Positions 41,027 to 50,409 are shown, counted from the first letter of the stretch. The stretch is 57,147 bases of DNA from Candidatus Poribacteria bacterium (GCA_003635255.1 PYJC01000178.1:2194-59340); one strand, 5' to 3'. The notes: a model not told the origin generated them from the letters alone. Made by a program: numbers and translations.

Positions 41027-41518
41027 ATGAAGAAAATCAAAATTGTCACCATCGGTGTATACGGCTTTGACGAAGCCGGTTTTTTTAATGCCTTATGTAA
41101 CGCTGAGATTGATACATTCTGCGATATCCGTAGTCGGCGAGGTGTCCGCGGTGCGACTTACGCATTTGCCAATAGCAAGCGATTGCAGGCGCGTCTTGAA
41201 GAACTCGGGATTCGATATATTCACCGCAAAGATCTTGCCCCAACACAAACTGTTCGGGACAAACAGGCAGCAGCAGATAAAGCCACGAAAACTGCCAAAC
41301 GCAAACGGACTGAACTTGGAGAAGCGTTTATTGAAGCCTACCACACTGAATGTCTTGATGCATTTGATTCCCAAAGTCTGTTTGATGAACTGGAACCGGA
41401 CGCACAGGTTATGGCACTTTTTTGTGTAGAAACCGCACCGGAAGCGTGCCACCGCTCTTTGGTAGCGGATAAACTGGCGAAAACATTCAATCTGGAGGTC
41501 GAGGATATTTTACCGTGA
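41027..41518 (+). CDS. DUF488 domain protein (second gene of RecQ operon)
   Basis: Second DUF488-type protein, 163 residues, distantly related to its neighbour. It retains VTIGVYGFDEAGFFNAL, CDIRSRRGVRGATYAFANS, the aromatic-rich IRYIHRKDLAP region and the CVETAPEACHRSLVADKL motif. A Lys/Arg-rich helix at about 85-100 (DKATKTAKRKR) could contact nucleic acid. The TGA stop overlaps the GTG start of the RecQ gene (GTGA), so the two are translationally coupled. Two dissimilar DUF488 proteins in one operon may form a heterodimer; this is inference. Confidence 0.85.
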   Translation: MKKIKIVTIGVYGFDEAGFFNALCNAEIDTFCDIRSRRGVRGATYAFANSKRLQARLEELGIRYIHRKDLAPTQTVRDKQAAADKATKTAKRKRTELGEAFIEAYHTECLDAFDSQSLFDELEPDAQVMALFCVETAPEACHRSLVADKLAKTFNLEVEDILP

Positions 41519-44500
41519 GAGTCTTAATTGTTGCGAAAACCCATATGGGAAGTGGCGCGTGCATTGGCGCGATTACTGAAAAAGGGGAAAGCGTCCGGCT
41601 CATTCCGTTCAATGCCAATCCACGTGATGGAGCGAACAAAGAATATGGGGTTGGTGATATTTGGAAGATAACCGCTGAACCCGAAACTTCACTAATCCCA
41701 CCGCATAACGAAAACATTGTGGTTCATAAAAAACATCGTCTTCATACTACAAAAGACATGAAAGATTTAGAGAGTACTATTGAACTCTTGATGCCGCCGG
41801 AGACTGGAAACCCACTACAGCTTTATGAAGGCTTATTGCAAACTACAAGCAACGATAGGCTTTACATTGCCAAACAGAGCGGCATTCCCCCTTATAGTAC
41901 CACGTTTTGGAGAACAGATCAGCCATTAACCCTTGAGACTGAAGAGCAAAAACTTCGGTATCGCTATCCTACTGAAAACGGTGGTTGTATGCTCACCTTT
42001 AGCGGTTTTCAAAAACCGCTTGAAACCATTCCAGCAGGCACACTTATACGCGTATCACTTGCCGGCTGGTGGCGACCAGAAAATACACCATCCATAGAAT
42101 CACGCTGTTATGCACAAATTTCCGGATGGTTTCTTGAGGGGGAAAGACAAGAAAAACGGGAACTCCTCCCTGAAAATAGACAGGCCCCACCACAATCGAA
42201 AAAGCCTTCTTTAGAAGTTCTCAAGAACGTTTTTGGACATGAACAGTTTCTTCCATTTCAGGAAGAGATCATTGAACACATTCGTAAAGGAGAGGATGGC
42301 TTGGTTGTTCTCCCAACAGGCGGTGGAAAGTCGCTCTGTTACCAATTGCCTGCATGCATCTTTGATGGCTTGACCGTTGTTGTTTCACCGCTAATTGCAC
42401 TTATGGAAGATCAAGTGATGCAGTTAGAGCAGAAGGGCATCCGTGCCGCTTTTCTCAATCACATCCTTGAGAGAGAAAAACGTGAAGAATATATCGCTAC
42501 AATGCAAAAGGTCAGGAGTGGTAAAATTAAGTTGCTTTACATTTCTCCTGAAAGACTCGTACAACGACCTGAAATCCATGTAATGCTTTATGATTCAGAT
42601 GTCGCCTGCCTTGCGATTGATGAAGCACACTGTATCGCTCAGTGGGGACACGATTTCCGTCCGAATTATCGTGAGTTGGACTGGGTTCGTGAGCAATTTC
42701 CAAAGGCAGTTTGTATTGCCACAACTGCCACGGCGACTCCACGAGTCCAAAAGGATATTAAACAATCGCTCAATTTTTCTGAAGGTAATGAATTTATCAA
42801 CAGTTTTGATAGAGAAAACCTATTCATTTCCGTTGAACCACGGTTTGAGCTGCTCGGGCAGACATTGGCATTTCTCAAAAAGCATGCTGGCGAATCCGGT
42901 ATCATCTACTGTCAAAAACGGAAACATGTGGATTGGCTGTGTGAAAATTTAAAAGAGCGTGGAATTTCTGTCTTGCCCTATCATGCAGGGCTGGATAATG
43001 AAACCCGCACACAAAATCAGGATGCTTTTATCAACGGTAATATCGACGTGATAGTCGCTACAATTGCCTTCGGAATGGGTATTGATAAGCCAGATGTTCG
43101 GTTTGTTTTACATGCGTGGCTGCCGCAGGATCCCGAATCTTATTATCAGCAAATCGGTCGTTCTGGACGTGATGGAGAACGTGCAGAATGCCTCTTGCTA
43201 TTCAGTCATGACGATGTAGATACCATCAACGAATTTATTGATGATAGTCATCCATCGCAACATGCAGGTGGAATTGAACGATTGCAGACACTCGTCACGT
43301 GGGCAAATTCAACAGCATGTCGCCGGAAGGAATTGTTAGCCTATTTTGAAGAAGAATACGAAACTCAGAATTGTGGCATGTGTGACAATTGCCTTAAGGC
43401 GAAAATAGATCAGGTAGATTTGACAACTCCTGCTCAAAAATTCCTATCTTGTCTCTATCGGGTTCTCGATTGGATTAATAAAAACGACACAAATTCAGAA
43501 GAGGTTTTCGACAAAGCATATTTCGTTGGCACTTTGCAAGGCGAAAATACGAGTATCCCAATTTGCCTGCCAGCTGGGGCATTGTATATCATTGACCTTT
43601 TACGCGGTGAGAAGCAAGAGAAAATTATTAAGAATAAACCTCACAAACTTATTAAGACCTGGGGAGAAGGCAAGGAGTACAGCAAAGTACAGTGGTGTTA
43701 TCTTGCTCTGCAATTCTTCCAAAACAATCTTTATCAGCGGGACAGTGAGAATGGAAGTCTTCATTTGACAGATAAGGGAAGGAAAATCAACACAAGAAAA
43801 CCCATTGCACCCGACGATCAGTTTTGGGGTTTTCCGGTAGATTTGGTAGATATAGATTTGGAAAATAGTGTAATTGTAGAATTGGATACTTATGAGCCTG
43901 ATAACGAGCAGTACGATTACGATCCGGTGCTTTTTGAGAGACTTTGCCACAAGCGTAGAAATATAGCAGAAGAAGAACTGACACAAGCATCGCGAATTTT
44001 GCGGCGTGATTCATTGAAAGAGATGGCAACCCAGTTACCTCAGACAGCAGATGAATTTAATCAGATTCGTGGTATAGGGAAAGTAAAAATGAAATACGCC
44101 GATGACTTTTTAACAATTATTCGTGCATATTGTGAGGAACACGAGATAGATTCGGTGGAAAGCGTACCGGAAGTAACGAACACTTACGAACCGGTATCTG
44201 AAGAATCGGATGAGCATATCCCTGCACTTTTCGAGAAACTTCGTGCCAAACGCAAGGAATTAGCGGAAGCAGAACAGATACAGGCATCAAGGGTTATGAC
44301 CATTGATTCACTCAAAAAAATGGCAATCCAATTACCACAATCGGCGAAAGCATTTAGGCAGATTAAGGGCATAGGAAAAGTACGGATGAGATACGTTGAT
44401 GATTTTTTGCCAATCATCCGAGACTATTGCAAGGAACATAGGATAGATTCGACAGAGACCAAAACGGGAGGTCTGAATACTAATGATGCTACATCCAAAA

Positions 44501-44742
44501 AACGAGATGAATATGCACATGACCTTTTCGAGCAGCTTCAAGACAAGTGTAAAACATTAGAAGAAGCAGAGCAAGAAGGGATTTTCACTGATGGGACGTT
44601 AAGAGAAATGGCAACCTCTCTTCCGAGAACCAGAGAGGCGTTCGGGCAGATTCGTGGCATTAGTCTCAGGAAAATGGAAAAATACGCTGATGATTTTTTA
44701 CCGATTATTCGTGCATATTGTGAAGAACATGGTATTGATTGA
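41515..44742 (+). CDS. RecQ-family helicase with N-terminal OB-like domain and three HRDC repeats
   Basis: Protein of 1075 residues, far longer than E. coli RecQ (about 610). Residues 1-225 form an extra domain beginning RVLIVAKTHMGSGACIGAIT with VRLIPFN, reminiscent of the dual OB-containing domain (low confidence). The helicase follows: Walker A TGGGKS near 268, DEAHC near 366, motif V/VI IGRSGRDGERAEC near 547, and a zinc domain with CGMCDNC near 625. A winged-helix-like part follows, then three HRDC-like repeats starting near residues 803, 902 and 1001, spaced 99 residues apart, each containing F.QI.GI...KM.Y.DDFL.IIR.YC. Start is GTG, coupled to the DUF488 gene. Confidence 0.88.
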   Translation: MRVLIVAKTHMGSGACIGAITEKGESVRLIPFNANPRDGANKEYGVGDIWKITAEPETSLIPPHNENIVVHKKHRLHTTKDMKDLESTIELLMPPETGNPLQLYEGLLQTTSNDRLYIAKQSGIPPYSTTFWRTDQPLTLETEEQKLRYRYPTENGGCMLTFSGFQKPLETIPAGTLIRVSLAGWWRPENTPSIESRCYAQISGWFLEGERQEKRELLPENRQAPPQSKKPSLEVLKNVFGHEQFLPFQEEIIEHIRKGEDGLVVLPTGGGKSLCYQLPACIFDGLTVVVSPLIALMEDQVMQLEQKGIRAAFLNHILEREKREEYIATMQKVRSGKIKLLYISPERLVQRPEIHVMLYDSDVACLAIDEAHCIAQWGHDFRPNYRELDWVREQFPKAVCIATTATATPRVQKDIKQSLNFSEGNEFINSFDRENLFISVEPRFELLGQTLAFLKKHAGESGIIYCQKRKHVDWLCENLKERGISVLPYHAGLDNETRTQNQDAFINGNIDVIVATIAFGMGIDKPDVRFVLHAWLPQDPESYYQQIGRSGRDGERAECLLLFSHDDVDTINEFIDDSHPSQHAGGIERLQTLVTWANSTACRRKELLAYFEEEYETQNCGMCDNCLKAKIDQVDLTTPAQKFLSCLYRVLDWINKNDTNSEEVFDKAYFVGTLQGENTSIPICLPAGALYIIDLLRGEKQEKIIKNKPHKLIKTWGEGKEYSKVQWCYLALQFFQNNLYQRDSENGSLHLTDKGRKINTRKPIAPDDQFWGFPVDLVDIDLENSVIVELDTYEPDNEQYDYDPVLFERLCHKRRNIAEEELTQASRILRRDSLKEMATQLPQTADEFNQIRGIGKVKMKYADDFLTIIRAYCEEHEIDSVESVPEVTNTYEPVSEESDEHIPALFEKLRAKRKELAEAEQIQASRVMTIDSLKKMAIQLPQSAKAFRQIKGIGKVRMRYVDDFLPIIRDYCKEHRIDSTETKTGGLNTNDATSKKRDEYAHDLFEQLQDKCKTLEEAEQEGIFTDGTLREMATSLPRTREAFGQIRGISLRKMEKYADDFLPIIRAYCEEHGID

Positions 44743-44752
44743 AGTATCTCTT

Positions 44753-46381
44753 TCATTGCGTTTCAGAAGGATTTGGGACCTTTGAAGGCGGTTCTTGCAT
44801 CACAGGAATCACATAACTCCGAATTGTCAAACCTTCTATCGTCTCGGTCTCTACCTGTGGTTCTGGCTCTTCCCAATGATCAAAGACAACGTAGTACCCC
44901 TCCGGTACGCCTTCAGCTCGGAGATACGCTGCGAGTTGCTTTTTACCCGCCTGATAACGACTCTCACCTCTCCATATTTTTGTTTCGATGATGTACTTCT
45001 GTTGGTTGTGGGTGATAATGATGTCCATTCTACCGCGACCGGTTTGCACTTCAATGTGCATAAAACCGCCGATGTTTTTCACAAACTGGTCAAGATACGC
45101 GAGCAAAAGATGTCTGCCAACCGATTCTTGCGGCGTATCAGGGACTTGCAAAATTTTGAACCCTGCGCGTGCAATGAAATCTCGGAAATTATCAAGCAAA
45201 CCCTCCATATCAATTTGTCCTATAGGCGTGAGGTAATCCCAAAAATCTTCACGAGATTCCTCATGTAAGTACTCATCCTCCAGACCGTTCACGACTGGCT
45301 TGAATGCTTGTAGGATGCAATACAGATAAATAGGATTAACTATCTTACACATCCCATCAGCACTTCTGGCAATAACACCATACATGGCAAGTTCACTGAT
45401 AATTTCACTACGTAGATTGAAATCGACCCCTTCATCTCGTGCCATAATTCTCATAAGAACACTTTCAAATTGGCGGTCTCTTCGGATATTGGTAATCAGG
45501 TGTGTGAGATTGACATTATCTTCCTCAAGGAGTTGTGCATGTGCTTTTGAAAAGTGTGCCATAGTAATCGGTTCACTTTTCGGAATATCTAACTCTTCGG
45601 TAAGAATCTGTGCGAATCGGTTGACAAGGACAGGTTGCCCGGCAGTCTGTTTATGGATAGATGCTATAACTTCTGGGACGAAAACTTGTCCGACTTCGTC
45701 TGTATATTGCCCAAGCAGTTCCTGTATCTGTTCAAGGGTAAAGTTGGGCAGATGAAACTCATCTTGAATATTGAACGGCGAAATTGAGCGGTCATAGTTA
45801 AGTTGGGCGATACTCTTAACCCCGATAATACCAACACTGTGTGGGCACCGAGGTTTACCAGCAATGTAGATATGACGGAGTGTATGCAAAAAATCGCTTA
45901 GCGCAGCCTGTGGGATGCCATCAAACTCATCAATAATTAAGACGAACTTCTGAGGTGTTATCAACCGATCAAGGTTTCTGAAGAACCTTCTCATTGCATG
46001 TGGGTTCGTTAGCTGAGTATCCGTCAACAATCGGCTTAAAGCTTCAGGAGGCGTACCGCCGCGTCGCTGGAACAAATTCTCAATTTCTTCGCAAATATCG
46101 TGGTAAAGGTTGCCGTAAAAATCGGTGACAGAAGTGTTCTTATAGACATCAAAGTTCAGTTGAATTGGGAAATAGTCCGCAGCCTGTTCAGTTATAGAAT
46201 CGGTTACAATTGCAGCTAAGGCATCTTGAAAGAAAGTAGTTTTGCCTGTTTGGCGGGGCGCGAAGAGCACAACATAACGTCCTTCGTCAACGCGTTTGAT
46301 AAAATCGGCGATCTCATCAGAACGTGAAACAACGTAGTGCTCCTGGGCGTTAACGGGACCTTGCGTCCAAAAACGTCTCAT
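44753..46381 (-). CDS. AAA ATPase with C-terminal PD-(D/E)XK nuclease domain
   Basis: Protein of 542 residues. The N-terminal ATPase has Walker A PRQTGKTT (42-49) and Walker B FVLIIDEFD (about 137-145), close to the AAA-like STAND-type ATPases common in cyanobacteria. A helical middle region (about 230-400) follows. The last 120 residues hold a restriction-endonuclease-like core: GRGRMDIIIT with the metal Asp, then IIETKIW giving the ExK pair near 465, and QLAAYL. It thus looks like an NTP-driven nuclease. GGAGGG lies five bases before the ATG. It converges with the RecQ gene, with 10 bp between stops, and may be part of the same functional locus. Confidence 0.82.
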   Translation of the reverse strand: MRRFWTQGPVNAQEHYVVSRSDEIADFIKRVDEGRYVVLFAPRQTGKTTFFQDALAAIVTDSITEQAADYFPIQLNFDVYKNTSVTDFYGNLYHDICEEIENLFQRRGGTPPEALSRLLTDTQLTNPHAMRRFFRNLDRLITPQKFVLIIDEFDGIPQAALSDFLHTLRHIYIAGKPRCPHSVGIIGVKSIAQLNYDRSISPFNIQDEFHLPNFTLEQIQELLGQYTDEVGQVFVPEVIASIHKQTAGQPVLVNRFAQILTEELDIPKSEPITMAHFSKAHAQLLEEDNVNLTHLITNIRRDRQFESVLMRIMARDEGVDFNLRSEIISELAMYGVIARSADGMCKIVNPIYLYCILQAFKPVVNGLEDEYLHEESREDFWDYLTPIGQIDMEGLLDNFRDFIARAGFKILQVPDTPQESVGRHLLLAYLDQFVKNIGGFMHIEVQTGRGRMDIIITHNQQKYIIETKIWRGESRYQAGKKQLAAYLRAEGVPEGYYVVFDHWEEPEPQVETETIEGLTIRSYVIPVMQEPPSKVPNPSETQ

Positions 46382-46491
46382 TTTTCCCTCCGCTCCGCGA
46401 AATGTATCAACGAGATATTGTATTATATTTGGTTGATGAAATCAACAGAGAATTCCGTTTTCGGTATCCGCTAACCTATAATCGCAATCTG

Positions 46492-47418
46492 TTACAGACT
46501 TCCAATTGCTTCTAACAAGTGTTTAACAATATCCGGTGTTGAGTTCCGATCTATATCTATCCATTCAATACGGTCATCTTTACGGAACCAAGTTAACTGC
46601 CGTTTGGCGAATCGACGGGTGTTTCGCTTCAATTGCGCAACCGCTTCCAAGTATGTACAATTCCCATCAAGATACGCGATCAACTCTTTATAACCAAAAC
46701 TCCGGAGCGCGACGGTATCACACGCATAGCCCGCTGCTAACAGAGATTCCACCTCGGCGATCAATCCGTTCGCAAGCATAACATCTACGCGTTGCTCAAT
46801 ACGTTGATAAAGCAGCGCACGCGGCATCGTCAGGCAGAAAGCGATAAATGGGTATCGCTGGTTTTCTTGATGCCATTGTTTCTGGTGTTCCGACATAGGC
46901 GTGCCTGTCAATTCATAGACCTCCAAAGCACGGATAACACGGACGACGTTATTCGGATGAATCCGTTCTGCAGATTCTGGATCGCAGGCACGGAGTCGTT
47001 CGTGGAGCGCATTGACCCCAAGTTCCGATGCTTCCTGCTCAAGCCGCTCGCGGCGTGAAGAATCTGCCCCCGGTCCCTCAAATAAACCATCAACAACCGC
47101 TCGAAAGTAGAGGCCTGCCCCACCGACAAGTAGTGCCTGCTTGCCTCTGTTTTGGATATCGGAGATCGCTGCGTCTGCGAGGGATTGATAGTCGGCAACA
47201 GAAAAGGGTTGGGAAATGTCCACGCAGTCTATAAGGTGATGTCGTGCTGCTTGCTGTTCTTCGGCGGTAGGCTTGGCGGTGCCGATGTCCATCTGCCGAT
47301 AAATTTGCCGGGAATCGACGGAGACAATTTCGGCATTGAGGCGTTGTGCGAGTTGAATCGCTATCTCTGTTTTGCCGACTGCTGTGGGACCGAGGAGACA
47401 GAGGAGTCTTGACTTCAT
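46492..47418 (-). CDS. miaA: tRNA dimethylallyltransferase MiaA
   Basis: Transfers a dimethylallyl group to A37 of tRNAs reading U-starting codons. At 308 residues it has the normal length. The P-loop GPTAVGKT is at 10-17, followed by SVDSRQIYRQMDIGTAKP, HHLIDCVDISQPFSVADY, LLVGGAGLYFRAVVDGL, RVIRALEVYELTG and RRFAKRQLTWFRKD, all MiaA hallmarks. The gene is 11 bp after the stop-side end of the membrane protein gene and on the same strand as mnmA, so two tRNA anticodon-loop modification genes are clustered. The often linked mutL and hfq genes are absent. Confidence 0.96.
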   Translation of the reverse strand: MKSRLLCLLGPTAVGKTEIAIQLAQRLNAEIVSVDSRQIYRQMDIGTAKPTAEEQQAARHHLIDCVDISQPFSVADYQSLADAAISDIQNRGKQALLVGGAGLYFRAVVDGLFEGPGADSSRRERLEQEASELGVNALHERLRACDPESAERIHPNNVVRVIRALEVYELTGTPMSEHQKQWHQENQRYPFIAFCLTMPRALLYQRIEQRVDVMLANGLIAEVESLLAAGYACDTVALRSFGYKELIAYLDGNCTYLEAVAQLKRNTRRFAKRQLTWFRKDDRIEWIDIDRNSTPDIVKHLLEAIGSL

Positions 47419-47428
47419 CTGCTGCGTA

Positions 47429-47950
47429 TTATGTGTTATGATCCTGTATGCCGGATTCAGTCAACTTCGGAAGCCACCGTGCAAAGAGGGCAACGGCTTT
47501 GGGATCTTGTTGGTGCGGTGCGAACAGGTATTTGCCTCTACCGCGCTGTGAGTAAGAGAGTGCATAAATACCAAAGGCATTGTAACCAACAGCAACAACG
47601 CCAAATGCATTTCCGCCAATGGCGATAATGCCAACCGCGTTTAAACCAATAGCAACAACCCCACAAGCGTTCATAGCGAAAGTAAATATTCCAATTACAT
47701 TTATACCAACGACGATAACACCGAAGAGAAGTATGCTCATGGCGAATATACCATAACTTATCGTTCTACCATCAAACATCGCGCCTGCGTCCATAAATAG
47801 AGAAATAAGCCACTGTGAGAATCCCCAATTGGGTATGGTAATGCAGACAGTAATGATAGTTATGAGAGACATTAAAACTGTGTAAACGATGCTCCATCTT
47901 ACCAGATACGGTTTGAACGCTTTTTGGAACTTTTCGGGAGTAACTTGCAT
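47429..47950 (-). CDS. Membrane protein with decapeptide GxxAxGxNAx repeats
   Basis: Protein of 173 residues that I cannot assign to a named family. Two hydrophobic helices (about 20-45 and 68-88) precede a run of five ten-residue repeats, for example CGVVAIGLNA, VGIIAIGGNA and FGVVAVGYNA, at about residues 92-145. Such Gly/Ala/Asn-containing units may form a beta-solenoid or a membrane-inserted stack. The frame opens at a TTG at 47965; the ATG at 47950 with AAGG eight bases before it is preferred. It lies 11 bp upstream of miaA and may share its transcript. Confidence 0.6.
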   Translation of the reverse strand: MQVTPEKFQKAFKPYLVRWSIVYTVLMSLITIITVCITIPNWGFSQWLISLFMDAGAMFDGRTISYGIFAMSILLFGVIVVGINVIGIFTFAMNACGVVAIGLNAVGIIAIGGNAFGVVAVGYNAFGIYALSYSQRGRGKYLFAPHQQDPKAVALFARWLPKLTESGIQDHNT

Positions 47951-48007
47951 TTGACTAACCTTCAACAGAACTTAGAGAAAGTTGGGTTTCACTGCGTTCA
48001 ACGCAAC

Positions 48008-49108
48008 CTACGAAATGCTTGTAGTATCGCTAGCGTCTACGATCCATCCGCCACCGAGGACGTATTCACCGTCGTAAAAGACAGTGGCTTGTCCGGGCGT
48101 AATTGCGCGGCGGGGTTCGTCAAACCTCACCACAGCCTCCGTGTCGCTGATGGGAGAGATTGTCGCGGCCCCCCCCTCGTCACGGGATCGGATTTTGACG
48201 TGCGCACGGATTGGTTCCGTTAACCTCTCAATAGCGATGAGATTGATGCGCTCAACGTGCATTGTGTCCTCAAGGAGGGCATCGGAGTCACCGACAACGA
48301 CAGTATTCTCTGCTGCGTTGAGTTGCGTCACATAGAGCGGTTTGCCGACAGCAATGCCTAACCCGCGCCGCTGCCCAACGGTATAAAACGGTACACCGTC
48401 ATGTTTACCGAGGACCTTGCCTTCCCCATCCACAATATCGCCGCCCTCAATTTTCTCAGGGACCCTGTCTTTGAGGAAACGCCTATAGTTAGTATCGGCG
48501 ACAAAACAGAGTTCTTGGCTCTCAATTTTTTCAGCGGTGCGCAATTGATACTCTCGGGCAAGGTCACGGACTTCGGCTTTCGTGTATTCACCGAGGGGCA
48601 TCATGGCGCACTGTAATTGTTCCTGTGTGAGCGCAGCGAGGAAATAGGATTGGTCTTTGCTGATATCACGTGCCGTGCGTAAGAGATAGCGTCCGGTTTC
48701 TGGATCTTGTTCAACGCGAGCATAATGCCCAGTAGCGATAGCATCGCACTCCAATGTTTTAGCGAGATCAAGAAGCCTACCAAATTTGAGTTCTCGGTTA
48801 CACACCATACACGGACTCGGTGTTCTCCCAACGAGGTATTCTTCCACAAAGTAGTCAATAATCTGTTCGCGGAAAGCGTCCTCGTAATTCACGCCGTAGA
48901 ACGGGATACCGAGTTGCGTGGCGACGCGGCGCGCATCCTCAATACCTTCAAGCGAACAGCAGTTCGGACGTTCTGGGTCCACTTCAATGGTATCAGGTGC
49001 ACCGAGACGCATGGTGATGCCGGTGACATCATAGCCTGCGTCAACCATCATGGCAGCAGCAACGGAACTGTCTACGCCACCGCTCATTGCAACGAGAATC
49101 TTTTTCAT
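48008..49108 (-). CDS. mnmA: tRNA 2-thiouridine(34) synthase MnmA
   Basis: Thiolates U34 of Lys, Glu and Gln tRNAs using ATP and sulfur relayed from IscS. At 366 residues the length is normal. The PP-loop SGGVDSSVA is at 9-17; the catalytic Cys pair is Cys100 (PSPCMVCN) and Cys201 (SQELCF), and Cys103 is also kept. GYDVTGITMRL, ATGHYAR, KDQSYFLAAL and YTVGQRRGLGI are further signatures. The frame is open further upstream, but the ATG at 49108 begins the conserved MKKILVAMSGG. The start is four bases past the stop of the enolase-superfamily gene, so the two are probably coupled. Confidence 0.96.
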   Translation of the reverse strand: MKKILVAMSGGVDSSVAAAMMVDAGYDVTGITMRLGAPDTIEVDPERPNCCSLEGIEDARRVATQLGIPFYGVNYEDAFREQIIDYFVEEYLVGRTPSPCMVCNRELKFGRLLDLAKTLECDAIATGHYARVEQDPETGRYLLRTARDISKDQSYFLAALTQEQLQCAMMPLGEYTKAEVRDLAREYQLRTAEKIESQELCFVADTNYRRFLKDRVPEKIEGGDIVDGEGKVLGKHDGVPFYTVGQRRGLGIAVGKPLYVTQLNAAENTVVVGDSDALLEDTMHVERINLIAIERLTEPIRAHVKIRSRDEGGAATISPISDTEAVVRFDEPRRAITPGQATVFYDGEYVLGGGWIVDASDTTSIS

Positions 49109-49112
49109 AGAA

Positions 49113-50285
49113 CTACCCGAAGGGGATCTGCCAATCCTCTTTTCCGGCGTAACGGGCATCGTAAACGTCTTGATTGAGTTCTAAACCGAGTCCAGGCGTG
49201 TCCGGTACAGTGAACGTGCCATCGGTGAAACCGTATCCAGAGGTATCAATCACATCGCTAGTGAGGGTTGCGACTTCGCCGTAGAGGAAATGCGGGATTG
49301 TTTTTGCGAATTGGAGGCTGAGGAAGAAACCGAGCAGGGAACCCCAGTTATGCGGTGCGCATTGGACATCGTGGGCAGCCGCCATATCCGCGAGTCGCCG
49401 CCAACCGGTAACGCCTAACCCTTTCATATCGTGCTGAATCACATCAATCACCCCAGCTTCAAAGAAGGGATCGTAAAATTCAAGCGGTTCACGGGTACGG
49501 GTCTCACCATCAGCGATTAACGTTTTTAACCCTTTTTCTTGGATAAAGGCTTTCAGGTTGCGATACAGTTCAACGTCTTCTTCAAACATCTCCTCTATCC
49601 AAAAGACCTCGCAATTGGCGGTTTCATTGAGGAAGGTGATGACCTCGTCGTAGGTATAAGCGTTGTTGGCATCAACGAGGATATTGAAGCCTGTCCCTGC
49701 GGTACTACGGGCAAGTTGGACGACTTCTATATCCCGTTGTAACCCTGCTGTGCGTTCCATAAGATGGTTACCGCGTCCCATTTTCATCTTGCATGCGGTA
49801 AACCCATTAGCGAGGCTACTTTTGACATCGTCTTCAATCCGTTTGAGACCTTCGGCTTGCGTCTCATAGAGGAGGTCGTTGAAGTAGATCGTACTATCGT
49901 AAGCGGGTAACCCGTTTGAAAAAACATCGCTGCCCATGAGTTGATAGGCAGGTTTCCCGAGTATCTTACCAATAGTGTCCCAGAGTGCGTTTTCAAGCCC
50001 GCGGAATTCTTCAACAACCCCATCTTCAGGATTCAAGAGTTCAAACGGGTTTTGATTGAGTATGCCTTCAGCATCTTCAGCGGATGCTGTTCCCCAACTA
50101 CCAACGCCCCATCCGAGTGTTCCATCATTGGTATGGATACGAACAATACGTTCACGCCACTTCCCATTTGGATCAGGCTGCTTTATCTCTTTCGCACCGG
50201 AGTTGCAACCGATTGCGGGTTGGTCGATTTCGACTGTAACCTGCTCAATTTTGGTAATTGTGATATCGGTTGGATAATTCTGCAT
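49113..50285 (-). CDS. Mandelate racemase/muconate lactonizing enzyme family protein
   Basis: Enolase-superfamily enzyme of 390 residues with a complete active site of the mandelate racemase or sugar-acid dehydratase type: Lys166/Lys168 (KMKM), metal ligands Asp205 (VDANNAY), Glu231 (IEEMF) and Glu261 (ADGE), and His312 (PHNWGS). Mg-dependent abstraction of the proton alpha to a carboxylate is the family chemistry; the substrate is unknown. Unlike the other family member in this window, all ligands are present. The C-terminus overlaps nothing, but mnmA starts four bases later, an unusual pairing of a catabolic-type enzyme with tRNA modification. Confidence 0.9.
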   Translation of the reverse strand: MQNYPTDITITKIEQVTVEIDQPAIGCNSGAKEIKQPDPNGKWRERIVRIHTNDGTLGWGVGSWGTASAEDAEGILNQNPFELLNPEDGVVEEFRGLENALWDTIGKILGKPAYQLMGSDVFSNGLPAYDSTIYFNDLLYETQAEGLKRIEDDVKSSLANGFTACKMKMGRGNHLMERTAGLQRDIEVVQLARSTAGTGFNILVDANNAYTYDEVITFLNETANCEVFWIEEMFEEDVELYRNLKAFIQEKGLKTLIADGETRTREPLEFYDPFFEAGVIDVIQHDMKGLGVTGWRRLADMAAAHDVQCAPHNWGSLLGFFLSLQFAKTIPHFLYGEVATLTSDVIDTSGYGFTDGTFTVPDTPGLGLELNQDVYDARYAGKEDWQIPFG

Positions 50286-50409
50286 AGCGGTTAATCTCCT
50301 TCTGCTGTCCGATAGGGAATTTTAGCATCGGATTCGGTAATCTCACGCGATAATGTCCCTCTCACCAGCGTAGGCAGCCTCGGAAACCCTTAACTTGGCA
50401 CCTCGTTTC

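Noticed and set aside
44753..46381. Toxin-antitoxin or restriction-modification assignment for the AAA-nuclease gene
   Set aside because: No methyltransferase, specificity subunit or antitoxin is adjacent; only ATPase and PD-(D/E)XK features are visible.
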